Shown: positions 22,367-30,789, numbered from the stretch's first letter. The stretch is 34,652 bases of DNA from Bacillota bacterium (GCA_023411795.1 JAEYOK010000044.1:1-34652), one strand, 5' to 3'. Numbers and translations: made by a program. Notes: generated by a model not told the origin, from the sequence alone.

Positions 22367-23629
22367 TTACTTCAATTGTTTCATAACCACTTCTACCGCA
22401 ACTTTTAGCTGAGCATCCTTTTCATGAGGAATATCCTCAATGGAAGTTGTTTTAAATTCTTCATTTTGCTCTACTTCAATATCAGGAATCACACCTTCTC
22501 CATGAATACTCTTTCCTGACGGGGTAAAGTAGCGAGCTTTGGTAAACTTAAATCCGCCGCCATTTTCAAAATCGGTATTAATTTCCTGCACAAGGCCTTT
22601 ACCAAAGGACTTAGTCCCAACCAGAGTGCCCTTTCCGTAATCTTGAACACATGCCGCAAGAATTTCAGAAGCACTGGCACTATAACCGTTAATTAGTACA
22701 GCCAAAGGCATCTCTAATTCATTTTCATCTGAATACTGCTCAATTCTGTTTTGATTCCGGTCCTCTGTGTATACAACTATTCCTTTAGGCACAATCCGGT
22801 CTGCGATTCTAACAACCTGGTAATAAGCCCCGCCGGGATTATCCCTCAAATCAATTACCAATCCTTTTATCCCTCGTGAAATAAGGCTATTAAGGTGTGC
22901 TTCAAAATCTTTCGCAATATCATCATCAAACTGTTTTATGTGAATATACCCTATCTCATTATCAAGAATTTCACTTGATATTCTTGATATGTTTATAAAG
23001 CGCCTTTCAAGTTCAAGCTCAATTTGCTTATTTTCATCGGGTCTGTAAATTGTTATTTTTACCTTTGTATTAGGTATTCCTTTAATTTTCTTTACTATTA
23101 AATCCGCCTCTCTGATTGTTGTGACATCTTCATTGTTAACCATGATAATTCTGTCATCTTTTTTAATACCTGCTTCTTTTGCAGGCGAATTGGCGAATAC
23201 TTCGGCAACAGTAAGTAAATAATCTTCGTCCATATGGACTGAAACACCTATTCCTACGTAATTACCCGATACTCCCTCAAGATACTCCTTCATCTCTTCG
23301 GGGGTATAATAAGAGGTATAAGGATCATCAAGGGCTTCAGAGAGTCCTTTAATAGCCGTATTAAATGACTCTTTAAAATCAACTTCCTTATAATAGTCAT
23401 TTGTAATGATGTTCTTTACCTTATTAAATGCCGCAATATCAACTAAATCAACTTGATCCTGGTCAAAATATATGGCATTTTGAGGTTTAAACCAGCCCTC
23501 AATCGGTTTGGAAACAAAGACATCCCAAGTCATCAGGCGTATGACTGAGAAAAAATATCCTAAAAAAAATGCCGTCACCAAGAAAAGAGGTAAAAGTATA
23601 GAAATCCATATTGTTCGCTTATTTCTCAT
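22367..23629 (-). CDS. S41 family C-terminal processing peptidase (CtpA/CtpB-like)
   Basis: Extracytoplasmic serine protease of the tail-specific family. 420 residues from the ATG at 23629, which has AAGAAGGG upstream. An N-terminal membrane anchor spans about 8-32. An N-terminal cap follows, then a PDZ domain at about 120-205 with NYVGIGVSV and GIKKDDRIIMVN. The catalytic core has GLVIDLRDNPGG near 262, the nucleophile in NGYSASASEILAACVQDYGKG near 316, and the Lys in GTKSFGKGLVQE. It is the last gene of the ftsEX-M23 cluster; CtpA-type proteases often accompany PcsB/EnvC-like hydrolase activators in clostridia and may trim them. Confidence 0.95.
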   Translation of the reverse strand: MRNKRTIWISILLPLFLVTAFFLGYFFSVIRLMTWDVFVSKPIEGWFKPQNAIYFDQDQVDLVDIAAFNKVKNIITNDYYKEVDFKESFNTAIKGLSEALDDPYTSYYTPEEMKEYLEGVSGNYVGIGVSVHMDEDYLLTVAEVFANSPAKEAGIKKDDRIIMVNNEDVTTIREADLIVKKIKGIPNTKVKITIYRPDENKQIELELERRFINISRISSEILDNEIGYIHIKQFDDDIAKDFEAHLNSLISRGIKGLVIDLRDNPGGAYYQVVRIADRIVPKGIVVYTEDRNQNRIEQYSDENELEMPLAVLINGYSASASEILAACVQDYGKGTLVGTKSFGKGLVQEINTDFENGGGFKFTKARYFTPSGKSIHGEGVIPDIEVEQNEEFKTTSIEDIPHEKDAQLKVAVEVVMKQLK

Positions 23630-23699
23630 CTGATGCAACCCTTCTTATTCATAATCTAGTCTATTTTACATCCTATGCAGTTTTTTTTCAAACCATGTT

Positions 23700-23736
23700 T
23701 ATACTATAAGTATATCCAAAAGCACCATCATTTCAA
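23700..23736 (-). promoter_or_regulatory. promoter of the S41 peptidase gene with an overlapping palindrome
   Basis: On the minus strand TTGAAA (23736-23731) is followed after 16 nt by TATACT (23714-23709). The -10 is one arm of the perfect palindrome TATACTTATAGTATA (23714-23700), which could be an operator site. Confidence 0.45.
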
Positions 23737-23807
23737 TAAGGACATTGCCCGATATTCTACTGATAAATAATACTAAAATCGTGACATCCTCATCTTAGTT
23801 ATAGTCA

Positions 23808-23845
23808 TAAAAATAAGAGCGGCTATATTAAATTTCACCGCTCTT
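23808..23845 (-). terminator. rho-independent terminator after the M23 peptidase gene
   Basis: On the minus strand AAGAGCGG (23845-23838) pairs with CCGCTCTT (23822-23815), followed by ATTTTTATG. It lies about 25 nt beyond the stop at 23871 and separates the M23 gene from the S41 peptidase gene, which has its own promoter. Confidence 0.8.
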
Positions 23846-23870
23846 AATATTTGCTTTTACAAAAGTATTA

Positions 23871-25016
23871 TTATTTTTTATTAGTAACATAACCCAGAGG
23901 ATCTTGACGGACACCGTTCTTTCTTACTTCAAAATGGAGATGTGGGCCTGTAGATAAGCCGGTACTGCCTACCTTTGCTATAACATCCCCCGCAGTGACC
24001 TTCTGCCCCTCTTTTACAAGAATTCCTCCGCTCTTAATATGGAAATACAAAGTCGTTATTCCGCCACCATGGTCGATTATTACGGTATTACCTGACCCAC
24101 CGCTCATCCAACCGGCACTGATTACCTTACCTGTTGCGGCTGCATGAATCGGAGTTCCGGAAGGAGCCCCAATATCTATACCACCATGCATTTTATTATA
24201 TTTAAGAATTGGATGCATCCTCATTCCAAAGTAAGACGAAATCTTGTAATAACCCGGCAACGGCCATTGCATAACACCGCCGGAATACTGGGCGGAAGAT
24301 TGTAGCTTTTGTATCATTTTTTCAAGGTCCTTTGATTGTTGTTCGAGCTCATCTTCTGCCTTCTCAAGCTGGTTCATACTCATTTGGGTTTTTTGAACCC
24401 TATCCTCAACTGTGGAACGCGAGCTTTCAAGTTTTGATATTTCAGCAAGCATATTCTCCAGCTGTTCCTGAGCAGTATCTTCTTCATTCTGCTTAATTAA
24501 CATTAAGTCGTCTATCTCTGCTTGCTTTTTCTCGAGACTTTCAATCATATCCTGATCAAACTTTGCAATCAATTTAAGCATCTGATTTCTTTTAAACATA
24601 TCTTCAAAGCTCTCGCTTTGCATGAGTATGTTTACATCGGCTTTGGTTTTTGATTTTATGTACAAAGCAACCATTCTCTCCTGGAAGAGTTTTAATTGTG
24701 CGTCATACTCTTCCTGAGCAATTCTGATAGCTTCATCCAGAGTAGCTATGGCGCTTTCTATTTCTTTTATTTTTGCTTCGATTTCTGATTTTTCATGGCC
24801 CTTCGCCTGTAAATTGGCTATTATCTCATCTCTTTTTTTTGTATCATTCAAAAGATTCTTTTTTGCTTCAGCTTTCTTTTTCTTAATAGCATCCATTTCG
24901 GCTTGGGTCTGCTTTAGTTCATTCTTTGCATCATCTATTGAACTTGCCGATGATGTAAACACTACGACTACAATAAGAACTAAAGATAAAACCACAGCCG
25001 CTATTCTCTTTATCAT
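23871..25016 (-). CDS. coiled-coil M23 (LytM) peptidoglycan hydrolase, PcsB/CwlO/EnvC-like
   Basis: Predicted exported murein endopeptidase controlled by FtsEX. 381 residues from the ATG at 25016, preceded by GGGGG. A signal peptide spans about 1-27 (hydrophobic core AAVVLSLVLIVVVVF, cleavage near SSASS). Residues 28-245 form long heptad-rich coiled coils, as in EnvC, PcsB and CwlO, which block the active site until FtsX pulls on them. The C-terminal LytM domain has the zinc ligands in MHGGIDIGAPSG (HxxxD) and in GPHLHFEVRKNG (HxH), so it should be active. It follows ftsX by about 120 nt and ends at a clear terminator. Confidence 0.93.
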   Translation of the reverse strand: MIKRIAAVVLSLVLIVVVVFTSSASSIDDAKNELKQTQAEMDAIKKKKAEAKKNLLNDTKKRDEIIANLQAKGHEKSEIEAKIKEIESAIATLDEAIRIAQEEYDAQLKLFQERMVALYIKSKTKADVNILMQSESFEDMFKRNQMLKLIAKFDQDMIESLEKKQAEIDDLMLIKQNEEDTAQEQLENMLAEISKLESSRSTVEDRVQKTQMSMNQLEKAEDELEQQSKDLEKMIQKLQSSAQYSGGVMQWPLPGYYKISSYFGMRMHPILKYNKMHGGIDIGAPSGTPIHAAATGKVISAGWMSGGSGNTVIIDHGGGITTLYFHIKSGGILVKEGQKVTAGDVIAKVGSTGLSTGPHLHFEVRKNGVRQDPLGYVTNKK

Positions 25017-25134
25017 ATGTAAATGCCCCCATCCTTTCAAGATAGTTGGTCGCATATGCAAAATTACCAACAAATATGTATAAATTAACTTACAAAATTA
25101 TTACAATTGTTTATTACATTATATCGGCAAATTA

Positions 25135-26049
25135 TCATACATTCAAGTGTTTTCTTACTGAAAGAAAGCTTCCTACTCCTCCGATAATAACACCGAATAT
25201 GGCATAAATAATAAAAATTCTAAAAGCTACTGGTCCAAATTCCAAAACTTTAAGTGTCGCCATATTAAGATTGGTCAATATCACGTTAATTACATTCTGA
25301 AGCCATGTATATGCCTGTGATGTCAGAAGGAAGGACAGAATTGCACCAAAAAAGCCTATCAACAACCCCTCAACTATAAACGGCCACCTGATAAAACTGT
25401 CAAGTGCCCCCACATATTTCATAATTTCAATCTGACGGCGTCGGGCGAAAACTGTAAGCCTGATTGTATTCGATATAAGGAAAACAGAGATAATCATAAG
25501 AACGACTAATATTGCCATCACTATGTAATTGAACACATTCAGAATTGCTTCAAGCTTGTCCAACTCGTCTTTTCCGTAGCCTATACCGTCATCATTATTA
25601 ACACCTTTTAATTGTGATAACCGTTCTATTATTTCCTCGCTTTTGTTTGGATCGGTAAGTTTAATCTCATAAGATTCAGCCACGTTGTCCACTGTAAATC
25701 CTTTAAGTAGAGATTCGTCACCCAATATCGCCTTCATATCCTCATACATTTGTTCTTTGCTGATATAGGTGTAATCAGATATAACACCTGCTTCCTTCTT
25801 TCCTTCAATAAAGGTTACAACCTCTTCCTTCTCGAAGGGAGAAACGTCTATATTCAGAAATACAGTAACCGTCAAATCGCGTTTCATAGCCTCTATATTA
25901 GATGTAATATTTATAGCAATTAAAAGTATTATTCCTAAAAAAAACAAGGCTGCCACAACTGTCATTGTTGACGCAAAAGACATGAGCTTGTTTTTAACTA
26001 CATTATTAGTGCCCTCTTTTACAAGAAGCTTTAATGTCCTAATCTTCAT
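25135..26049 (-). CDS. ftsX: cell division protein FtsX
   Basis: Permease-like partner of FtsE; transmits ATP-driven conformational change to peptidoglycan hydrolases outside the cell. 304 residues from the ATG at 26049. The first membrane helix lies near 26-50 and an extracellular loop of ~110 residues (about 51-165) follows. Three C-terminal helices lie near 170-195, 215-245 and 275-300, including the conserved region RRRQIEIMKYVGALDSFIRWPFIVEGL. AAGGA precedes the ATG. It overlaps the ftsE 3' end by 11 nt. Confidence 0.96.
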   Translation of the reverse strand: MKIRTLKLLVKEGTNNVVKNKLMSFASTMTVVAALFFLGIILLIAINITSNIEAMKRDLTVTVFLNIDVSPFEKEEVVTFIEGKKEAGVISDYTYISKEQMYEDMKAILGDESLLKGFTVDNVAESYEIKLTDPNKSEEIIERLSQLKGVNNDDGIGYGKDELDKLEAILNVFNYIVMAILVVLMIISVFLISNTIRLTVFARRRQIEIMKYVGALDSFIRWPFIVEGLLIGFFGAILSFLLTSQAYTWLQNVINVILTNLNMATLKVLEFGPVAFRIFIIYAIFGVIIGGVGSFLSVRKHLNV

Positions 26050-26725
26050 TGGAGTATAGTCCTTTCTGCTCATCGCTCTTTAGTTCACCGTGGTCAAGAG
26101 TAATAACACGCTTTTTCATAGTATCCACAATACTCTTTTCATGGGTTGCCACAACAACAGTTGTTCCTCGTTGATTGATCTCCTCAAGGAGGCTCATAAT
26201 TTCCCATGAAGTCTTGGGATCCAGATTACCGGTAGGTTCGTCGGCAATAAGGACAGCAGGGTTATTGACTAATGCGCGGGCAAGTACTATCCTTTGCTGT
26301 TCACCGCCTGAAAGCTGGTTAGGATATGATTTGGCTTTTTTGCTCAAGCCAACAAGACCCAGTGCAAGTGGAACCTGCCTGCGTATTTCTCTGGATGTAG
26401 CTTCAACTATTTGCATAGCAAAAGCGACGTTATCATAAGCAGTTTTATTTGGTAAAAGTCTGAAATCTTGAAAGACGACGCCTAAACTACGTCTTAAATA
26501 TGGAATTTCCGAATGAGTCATGTCGTGTACGCTATAGCCGTTGACATAAACTTCGCCCTCAGTCGGAACCTCTTCATGCATTATTAGTTTAAGAAATGTA
26601 GATTTCCCGGAGCCACTGGCTCCTATTACAAAAACGAATTCACCTTTCTCAATTCTTATTGTGAGGTTTCTAAGTCCGACTACTCCGTTAGAGTATACCT
26701 TCGTAGTGTCTACAAACCTTATCAT
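26039..26725 (-). CDS. ftsE: cell division ATP-binding protein FtsE
   Basis: ABC ATPase of the FtsEX complex, at the cytosolic face of the membrane. 228 residues from the ATG at 26725, with GGGGAAG upstream. Walker A is GASGSGKST at 35-43, the Q-loop is VFQDFRLLPNKTAYDNVAF, the signature is LSGGEQQR, and Walker B is VLIADEPTGNLD. The H-loop is VVVATHEKSIV. The frame extends upstream to 26773 but the extra residues overlap the end of the regulator gene and are not family-like. The regulator gene ends 31 nt upstream, so it may be cotranscribed. Confidence 0.96.
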   Translation of the reverse strand: MIRFVDTTKVYSNGVVGLRNLTIRIEKGEFVFVIGASGSGKSTFLKLIMHEEVPTEGEVYVNGYSVHDMTHSEIPYLRRSLGVVFQDFRLLPNKTAYDNVAFAMQIVEATSREIRRQVPLALGLVGLSKKAKSYPNQLSGGEQQRIVLARALVNNPAVLIADEPTGNLDPKTSWEIMSLLEEINQRGTTVVVATHEKSIVDTMKKRVITLDHGELKSDEQKGLYSNED

Positions 26726-26756
26726 GATCTTCCCCCATAAAATCAGAGAAGGAAAA

Positions 26757-27836
26757 CTATTTTGATACCTCATCCAGATAACGTTTAACCATCATAGCTA
26801 CCTTAAAATAGATGGCATCATCAAATTTCCGTAAATCCATCCCTGTTATTTTTTGTATCTTATCAAGCCTATACACCAATGTATTGCGGTGTATAAAGAG
26901 TTGTCGGGATGTTTCGCTAACATTCAGATTGTTTTCAAAGAATTTTTGAATTGTAATCATTGTTTCAGAGTCAATGGTCTCGAAAACGCCTTCTTTAAAG
27001 ACCTCGTTTAAAAATAGGCGGCATAGAGTTGTAGGAAGCTGATAAATAAGCCTTCCTATACCTAAATGATTATAGTCAACTATGCTTTTTTCTGCTTCAA
27101 AAATCTGCCCAATTTTTAAAGCCGTCTGGGCATCCTTATAGGAACGTGCCACATCACGAAGGCTTTCTGCTTCGGTACCTATACCGATACCAGCCTTAAT
27201 CATTAGCTCACTGCTCAAGGTGTCAATGATGATTCTTGCCTTTTTGTGGACTTCGTCATTATCTTCCTTATCCTTAAGTTCCTTAATTAAAACAGTATTC
27301 TGGTCATCCAGCAGTATGATATAATCCTTGCTGTTATTTGGAAATAGACTTTGAATTATATTATATGCATATAATTCTCTCGCCTTTTCGGTTCTGACCA
27401 GATACACAATTCTTCTGCAATCATTTTTGACTCTTAACTCTTTGGCTCTAATAGTAATATCGCCGGGCAATATATTCCCAAGAAGTACATTCTTCATAAA
27501 GTTATTTCTGTCATACTTCTCGTCATAATAAAGCTTGGCATTTTCCATGCTGATTGAAATTAGCTCAGCGATTTTTTTTCTTTCAGGGTGATCTGTCACA
27601 AGATATAATACAAAATCAAGTCTGCCATTAATGTCGATTTTTTTCATAACAAGGTCTGATTTTTCAATATAGGATATATTTGAGTTCAAAAAATCAGAAC
27701 ATTGCTCATGCACCATACCTACTTCATCTTCTATAGTGCTGGCAATGATCACGCCTAATCCATCAGTAATACCAAATTCATAGCCTATGGTATCACGAAT
27801 ACGCATGACAACAGATTGAAAAACCTTGAAAGCCAA
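26757..27836 (-). CDS. PucR/CdaR-type transcriptional regulator (sugar-diacid regulator family)
   Basis: Predicted DNA-binding regulator. 359 residues from a TTG at 27836, chosen because GGGGGTTGTTTGC places the ribosome site correctly; the 5 extra codons upstream contain that site. The N-terminal sensor domain (about 1-120) has IGYEFGITDGLGVIIAST. A middle GGDEF-like CdaR domain covers about 140-280, with SSELMIKAGIGIGTEAESLRDVARSYKDAQTAL near its end. The C-terminal PucR helix-turn-helix is NNLNVSETSRQLFIHRNTLVYRLDKIQKITG near 302-332. The effector is unknown. It sits directly upstream of ftsEX and may control it; that is inference. Confidence 0.9.
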   Translation of the reverse strand: MAFKVFQSVVMRIRDTIGYEFGITDGLGVIIASTIEDEVGMVHEQCSDFLNSNISYIEKSDLVMKKIDINGRLDFVLYLVTDHPERKKIAELISISMENAKLYYDEKYDRNNFMKNVLLGNILPGDITIRAKELRVKNDCRRIVYLVRTEKARELYAYNIIQSLFPNNSKDYIILLDDQNTVLIKELKDKEDNDEVHKKARIIIDTLSSELMIKAGIGIGTEAESLRDVARSYKDAQTALKIGQIFEAEKSIVDYNHLGIGRLIYQLPTTLCRLFLNEVFKEGVFETIDSETMITIQKFFENNLNVSETSRQLFIHRNTLVYRLDKIQKITGMDLRKFDDAIYFKVAMMVKRYLDEVSK

Positions 27837-27880
27837 GCAAACAACCCCCAATTAGCCATATATCCCGATTCTTTGTATCA

Positions 27881-27909
27881 ATTATACACAAATTTTGTGA
27901 GTGTTACAA
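27881..27909 (-). promoter_or_regulatory. sigma-A-type promoter of the PucR/CdaR-ftsEX operon
   Basis: On the minus strand TTGTAA (27909-27904), 17-nt spacer, TATAAT (27886-27881). It lies about 45 nt before the regulator start. Confidence 0.65.
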
Positions 27910-27932
27910 CTTTTTTTGATGATATCCGATTC

Positions 27933-27955
27933 TTTTGTACAATATTTGTACAAAA
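27933..27955. promoter_or_regulatory. perfect inverted repeat, candidate operator
   Basis: TTTTGTAC (27933-27940) and GTACAAAA (27948-27955) are exact inverse complements separated by 7 nt. The repeat is centred about 38 nt upstream of the -35 of the regulator promoter, a typical activator or autoregulatory position. Confidence 0.5.
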
Positions 27956-28008
27956 TACCTATTCATTACGAAAAATCAGCTTGTCCTATCAATTTAAAAA
28001 TTTATTCG

Positions 28009-28851
28009 TCATTCGCTAAGAAGCACACATTCTGAAAAAACTATTCTTATTGTATTCAACAGTTCCTTATTCTTAAAAAGTGTGGCATTATGAATAAATA
28101 TTCTTATAGGAGCACATGTCAAAAGGAATCCTATCATAAAATCATCATCCTCGATTATCGGATTTCCTTGATGAATTCCAAAACTTTGAATAACATCTTC
28201 GGGAATTTCAAAGGGTTTTGCTCCTTCGACTTTATATGTTCCATTTTTTTGAACAAACACATGCAGCTCCGGAACCCTAGGAACCTGCATCCTGACAAAG
28301 GCAGTCAGAAGGTTTATATACTCTTCATATTGTCTTTCAACAAAAAACTGTCTGATAGACCTTTCAACCTCTGTTTCAAGTGTTTTTACATAATCACCGA
28401 GCCTGAAGGTTATAAAGCCCTCCAGTGTTATTTTGTCCGAGCTTCTTAAATATTCTGCTATTTTGTTTGAAATGATTCTTCTTCTATAGTCGATCAAATC
28501 CCCTAAATTGCCTTCACAGTAGGTATATAATCTCATACACGCTATACGGTAAATTTCGTCCTTATCCTGCTTTGTAAGGCCGTCACAAATACGAGATATT
28601 ATCTTTCCCAATATATTTTTTTCATAAGACTTAAGAATATATTCGGCAAGCATATCAGATAACCGATTTAAAGTCACCAGATATTTTCTACCGTTTTTTC
28701 TTATACAACCGTCAATCAGAATGGTCAGACAGTTATCCTCCTGACTGATTTTAACCTTGAACGGATTACGTACATTCATTTGAAATCTCTTTTCAAGATA
28801 ACCGGCCAATCCTTTTATGTCCTTTACGTAGTCTACCCGTAAGGATGGCAT
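28009..28851 (-). CDS. ytxC: YtxC-like sporulation protein
   Basis: 280 residues with the pattern of the YtxC family of predicted sporulation proteins: ILGKIISRICDGLTKQDKDEIY near 80-101, a long helical centre, and ITLEGFITFRLGDYVKTLETEVERSIRQFFVERQYEEYINLL near 142-183. Its molecular role is not established. No membrane segment is visible. GAAGGGATG precedes the ATG. It stands alone between the regulator gene and a conserved hypothetical, both on the same strand. Confidence 0.8.
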   Translation of the reverse strand: MPSLRVDYVKDIKGLAGYLEKRFQMNVRNPFKVKISQEDNCLTILIDGCIRKNGRKYLVTLNRLSDMLAEYILKSYEKNILGKIISRICDGLTKQDKDEIYRIACMRLYTYCEGNLGDLIDYRRRIISNKIAEYLRSSDKITLEGFITFRLGDYVKTLETEVERSIRQFFVERQYEEYINLLTAFVRMQVPRVPELHVFVQKNGTYKVEGAKPFEIPEDVIQSFGIHQGNPIIEDDDFMIGFLLTCAPIRIFIHNATLFKNKELLNTIRIVFSECVLLSE

Positions 28852-28887
28852 TGTCTCACATCCCTTCAGGTGTAGTATATGTAATCC

Positions 28888-29658
28888 TCATTGTCCGTTA
28901 TACGAAACACATAAAGGAAATAAACCCCCTAAATCAATGAGATTTCCGGCTGCCAATGAAACTGGCTTTATACAGTGCTTTATTAAAAATTCAAAGATAA
29001 TGTTAACATCTTCCAATGTGTCCATATCACCAAAAAATGCGAGTTCATCTGCTGAAATCAAACCCGATGCACCTCCGATGAACCCATAATTATATCCTTT
29101 AAGCAATATATTTTTCTGGGGCGAAATTAAAAGCGAATCTATACCAGCATCGATAGCTTTCCCATTAATTTGAGAATCAGCCGTGATTATTGCTTCTTTT
29201 GAAAGAATACATGTTGAACATTTAGCATATCCCTGTTTTACAGGTTGAACCTTAATATTGCACTTATCTAGCATAGAAAGAACGATAGGATCGGTAAATT
29301 TTGGATTAAGAAATGCATTTTTACCAACTATAGCGCAATTGTAAGCTATATCATAAGGATAATAATCTTTCAATAGGGCGGTTCCTCTAATAAGTTCAAA
29401 ACCAAGACACTCAAGAGATAATAATGTTTCTTTTGGTGTATCAGGCGCATAAACAAAAACACCTTCACAAACATTTACCATTTGCATATCAATATGCCTG
29501 GCAAGGGGCGAAGGAAGCATCGGGTGTTTTTCAGTTTTTATTATATCAATGCCATAATTATTTAATGACTTTAGAATTTCTTCCGTTGCATCTCCGGAAA
29601 TAATAGCCTTTTTTACCCTTTCTGAAGGTAAATACGGTGATACAAGGGCAGTTTTCAC
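28888..29658 (-). CDS. conserved clostridial hypothetical protein (DUF6873-like)
   Basis: 256 residues; GTG start at 29658 with AAGGGATG upstream. No membrane segment. The repeat-like alternation KHPMLPSPLARHIDMQMVNV near 41-60, GYAKCSTCILSKEAIITADSQI near 144-165, and YGFIGGASGLISADELAFFGD near 190-210 recalls the beta-propeller-like fold of guanidine-modifying enzymes, and the family may be the one annotated DUF6873. I cannot assign a reaction. It follows a structured region (29700-29775) and precedes ytxC by 36 nt. Confidence 0.7.
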   Translation of the reverse strand: MKTALVSPYLPSERVKKAIISGDATEEILKSLNNYGIDIIKTEKHPMLPSPLARHIDMQMVNVCEGVFVYAPDTPKETLLSLECLGFELIRGTALLKDYYPYDIAYNCAIVGKNAFLNPKFTDPIVLSMLDKCNIKVQPVKQGYAKCSTCILSKEAIITADSQINGKAIDAGIDSLLISPQKNILLKGYNYGFIGGASGLISADELAFFGDMDTLEDVNIIFEFLIKHCIKPVSLAAGNLIDLGGLFPLCVSYNGQ

Positions 29659-29699
29659 AAAATCACATCCCTTGTCTTTATTGCATATCTTATTATTAT

Positions 29700-29775
29700 C
29701 CGCACCCGCCGATAAGCCAACCGGCTAAAAGTGCGGTTCTGATATGCCGCACCCGTGTGTTTCATACGGGTGCGG
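29700..29775. repeat. two GC-rich hairpins sharing CCGCACCCG arms
   Basis: CCGCACCCGT (29747-29756) pairs perfectly with ACGGGTGCGG (29766-29775). A second structure to its left is closed by CCGCAC (29700-29705) and GTGCGG (29731-29736) with an inner AGCC/GGCT. The same CCGCACCCG occurs at 29700 and 29747, so arms can exchange partners. No U-tract follows on either strand, so a simple terminator is doubtful. Confidence 0.6.
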
Positions 29776-29807
29776 TTGAAGTACATGTTCATAAGATTAG
29801 CATGCAA

Positions 29808-30035
29808 TCAATAGTCAATAGTTTCCAATAACGATTTTAGCTCGCCGACAAACTCCAAAGGTATTGCCACACCCTTCTGGCTGGGTCTGAATTCGTCACT
29901 TTTACTGTCAAACCAAAAAACTCGTATATCAAGATAAGTTTTATTATTCTTAGCTACCTTCTTTATCTGAATCTCTTCTCTGCTATTTTTAACGAACTTG
30001 CCAATAATTTCCTCGGAATCCCAAAAATCTGCCAT
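29808..30035 (-). CDS. PC4/p15-like small DNA-binding protein (YdbC family)
   Basis: 75 residues. The core resembles the transcriptional coactivator PC4 fold found in Firmicutes: IQIKKVAKNNKTYLDIRVFW followed by PSQKGVAIPLEFVGELKSLLE. Such proteins bind single-stranded or duplex DNA as dimers. GGAGGT precedes the ATG with good spacing. It is monocistronic, followed by the hairpin pair at 29700-29775. Confidence 0.75.
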   Translation of the reverse strand: MADFWDSEEIIGKFVKNSREEIQIKKVAKNNKTYLDIRVFWFDSKSDEFRPSQKGVAIPLEFVGELKSLLETIDY

Positions 30036-30214
30036 TCTTTTACCTCCATAATACCAATGATTGTATATTTTTATTTCTGTAAAGACGTATTTATTATATA
30101 ACAGAATTATTCATTCTTTTCAATAAGAAACAGGAATTATTTTTTAAAATTTGATTACAATAAACCATTGAAGGCGGCAAATGTCGTCTGAAATAAATTA
30201 AAGGAGTCAGGGAT

Positions 30215-30421
30215 ATGAGAACACCGATTGACAAAATTGCACTTTTGCTCGTTATCATAGGCGCTCTAAACTGGCTACTGGTAGGTCTTTTTCAATATGA
30301 CCTGGTTGTAGGCATATTCGGCGCAGCAACCTTGGGTAGTAGTATTGTATATTCTATAATAGGAATTGCAGGACTATACTGTATAAGTCTTCTCTTTAGA
30401 GATGTACCGGTTGTTGATTAG
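30215..30421 (+). CDS. DUF378 family small membrane protein
   Basis: 68 residues. KIALLLVIIGALNWLLVGLFQYDLV followed by a second hydrophobic segment near 41-60 (IVYSIIGIAGLYCISLLF) is the DUF378 (YuzA-like) pattern, two membrane helices with a short loop. Function unknown. AAAGGAG precedes the ATG, and a strong bidirectional terminator follows. Convergent with the motAB operon. Confidence 0.85.
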   Translation: MRTPIDKIALLLVIIGALNWLLVGLFQYDLVVGIFGAATLGSSIVYSIIGIAGLYCISLLFRDVPVVD

Positions 30422-30443
30422 CCCAAGAAATGGATCCTTCCAT

Positions 30444-30478
30444 AAAAACTCGGAAACAAACTGTTTCCGAGTTTTTTT
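30444..30478. terminator. bidirectional rho-independent terminator
   Basis: AAACTCGGAAACA pairs perfectly with TGTTTCCGAGTTT around AAC, with T7 on the plus strand and T5 on the minus strand. It ends the DUF378 transcript and can also stop the motAB transcript from the other side. Confidence 0.9.
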
Positions 30479-30505
30479 ATTGTGAAAACAACAAGGTTCC
30501 CGGGA

Positions 30506-30536
30506 CCCAACAGCAATCTTTGATTGCGTTGTTGGG
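30506..30536 (-). terminator. strong hairpin downstream of the motAB operon
   Basis: On the minus strand CCCAACA pairs with TGTTGGG and inside it GCAATC pairs with GATTGC around AAA, with a 2-nt bulge. The following sequence is GC-rich before TTGTTGTTTTC, so termination efficiency is uncertain; a perfect terminator follows 30 nt later. Confidence 0.45.
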
Positions 30537-30562
30537 CGGGGTTCTTCTTTTGTACTATATTC

Positions 30563-30766
30563 TCATGCGCAAAAGGAATCCCCTTCAAAGACTGAAATTT
30601 CAAGTATAACGGACAAGCCTACTCTATCATCGAAACGAATTGATGAAACAAAAAGTCCCAAATATTGCAGGGCTTCATTAAAATCTTTCTCCATATGGTT
30701 TTTCGCGATATCACACACAATAGTATCCATATACCCTCTTCTAAAAACCATTTGCTTCTCTGCCAT
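30563..30766 (-). CDS. small hypothetical protein after motB
   Basis: 67 residues beginning MAEKQMVFRRGYMDTIVCDI; mixed charge, no membrane segment, unrecognised. It starts 23 nt after motB on the same strand and ends before strong hairpins, so it would be the third gene of the mot operon. The ribosome site (GGGA, about 13 nt upstream) is poorly spaced. Internal Met codons at residues 6 and 13 are alternatives; the latter has AGAGGG just upstream. Confidence 0.5.
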   Translation of the reverse strand: MAEKQMVFRRGYMDTIVCDIAKNHMEKDFNEALQYLGLFVSSIRFDDRVGLSVILEISVFEGDSFCA

Positions 30767-30789
30767 ATTATATAATATTTCCCTGCTTA

